Source: RZYP01 sp050256135
Lineage (GTDB): Bacteria; Bacillota; Negativicutes; Acidaminococcales; Acidaminococcaceae
Length of the DNA stretch: 28,455 nucleotides
NCBI GenBank assembly: GCA_050256135.1
Contig: JBFWIF010000022.1
Location: 1-28,455, forward strand
Reading direction: 5' to 3'
The first letter of the stretch is position 1. Every line of letters begins with the position of its first letter. This document shows, piece by piece, positions 27,839 through 28,455 of this stretch. A program made the position numbers and the translations under genes. The notes beneath the pieces were generated by a model. It was not told the origin of the DNA. It did no database searches and was given only the letters and a program-made list of their open reading frames with translations.

Positions 27839-28455
27839 TTAGTACTCAATCGCACCCACTGCCGTGAAATCTTTGGCGAGTCGCGCCGCAAGCTCTGCAC
27901 CAGCAAGGCTGCTGAGGCCAGCAACATTGCTACCAACCAACTCACCTGAATAGGAATGTGTCTTCGTAGTTTTATATAATACACCGTCAACAACAACCAG
28001 GTATGCCTTCCAACTGCTCCATGTGTCTTCGCCATCACCGGCAAAATATATAGTTGTCTTATTCGCAGCGTCAGTCCTCCAGGTCAAACCACTGCCTTTG
28101 TAATCATTGCCAAAAGCCAGCTCCACTATATAATCCTCGACAGGCAGGAAAGCTCCATTCAGTGCCTCTTTCAATTCTCCATTTAGCTGAATACCACTAT
28201 TTATTTTTTTCGTTATACCACTCAAAGCTTTGATTGTGAGAATGAGATTGTTGGATGATACCTCTGCCGTTGTACCGCTTCCAGCCATCACTTCATCATT
28301 ATGTCCTTCGTGGCTGCAGACTATCTTTCCATTGACCGCAGTATAGGTTCCGCCTGCAGGACAAGTTGGTTTGACATTGTAATATGTGCCATAGCTTTCC
28401 GGATCATCAATAAAATTCTGCAAGCTAACTGAACTGTCTTTAATTAAAGCTAATT
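27839..28455 (-). CDS. Type IV pilin / pseudopilin-like protein, N-terminus outside window
   Basis: The frame is open to the right edge, and 205 residues are visible, starting ALIKDSSVSLQNFIDDPESY. The segment YYNVKPTCPAGGTYTAVNGK followed by IVC and SHEGH matches the C-terminal disulfide loop commonly seen in type II secretion / type IV pilus pseudopilins (CP.GGTYT..NG.v.C..HG), so the missing part should carry the prepilin cleavage site and hydrophobic helix. Past this loop another 150 residues or so follow (GITKKINSGIQLNGELKEAL, WRTDAANKTTIYFAGDGEDTW), an extra domain I do not recognise. The role in pilus assembly, secretion or DNA uptake is inferred from family resemblance. Confidence 0.6.
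   Translation of the reverse strand, partial: LALIKDSSVSLQNFIDDPESYGTYYNVKPTCPAGGTYTAVNGKIVCSHEGHNDEVMAGSGTTAEVSSNNLILTIKALSGITKKINSGIQLNGELKEALNGAFLPVEDYIVELAFGNDYKGSGLTWRTDAANKTTIYFAGDGEDTWSSWKAYLVVVDGVLYKTTKTHSYSGELVGSNVAGLSSLAGAELAARLAKDFTAVGAIEY

Overview
The window looks like a chromosomal segment of a diderm Firmicute (Negativicutes / Selenomonadales-like; genus not assignable by eye). Three things suggest this. The transporter and regulator genes are Firmicutes-like, with strong GGAGG-type ribosome binding sites, TTG starts and a GntR-RCK_C regulator of the BusR type. An outer-membrane two-partner secretion (TPS) system lies beside them. Most intergenic spaces carry GGGGAC-N-GTCCCC palindromes. 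I found no rRNA, tRNA, CRISPR array or phage genes.

Layout from left to right. Positions 1-127 are the 5' end of an IS3-family (IS150-like) element on the minus strand, apparently inserted into the centre of a palindromic repeat. Positions 159-3799 (minus) encode a heterodimeric ABC exporter of the MdlA/MdlB type, with translationally coupled subunits and one degenerate ATP site. Positions 3983-7047 (minus) are a glycine-betaine/proline-type osmolyte importer, proX-proW-proV, ended by a perfect palindrome that doubles as an intrinsic terminator. Positions 7048-7259 are a divergent control region with a near-consensus promoter for proX, a promoter for the regulator and an inverted repeat just downstream of the proX start point. 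Positions 7260-7895 (plus) encode a BusR-like GntR-HTH/RCK_C regulator. Its relatives are c-di-AMP-dependent repressors of osmolyte uptake. A 53-nt palindrome closes it.

Positions 7996-27501 (minus) are a TPS locus: an outer-membrane TpsB transporter, a single uninterrupted 17.35-kb gene for a giant TpsA exoprotein of about 5783 residues (resembling the Fusobacterium leukotoxin/filamentous adhesin family), and a small YbjN-like protein after a hairpin. The exoprotein has a signal peptide and TPS domain, more than 25 copies of a 55-75 residue beta-rich module, several non-beta-helix insertions (helical, Trp-rich and Tyr-rich), a tract of 20-residue FHA-type repeats and an aromatic C-terminal domain. 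Positions 27502-27838 are non-coding except for a possible 28-codon ORF followed by a strong hairpin. Positions 27839-28455 (minus) are the 3' part of a pilin-like gene cut by the window edge.

Functionally, the left third is osmolyte import under a probable second-messenger repressor, next to an exporter. The right two thirds are surface biology: a giant secreted adhesin or toxin with its own translocator and a possible accessory protein, and a pilin-like protein. The points that most deserve follow-up are the IS insertion into a palindrome centre, the probable c-di-AMP operator, the architecture of the giant exoprotein and its linkage to the YbjN-like gene.
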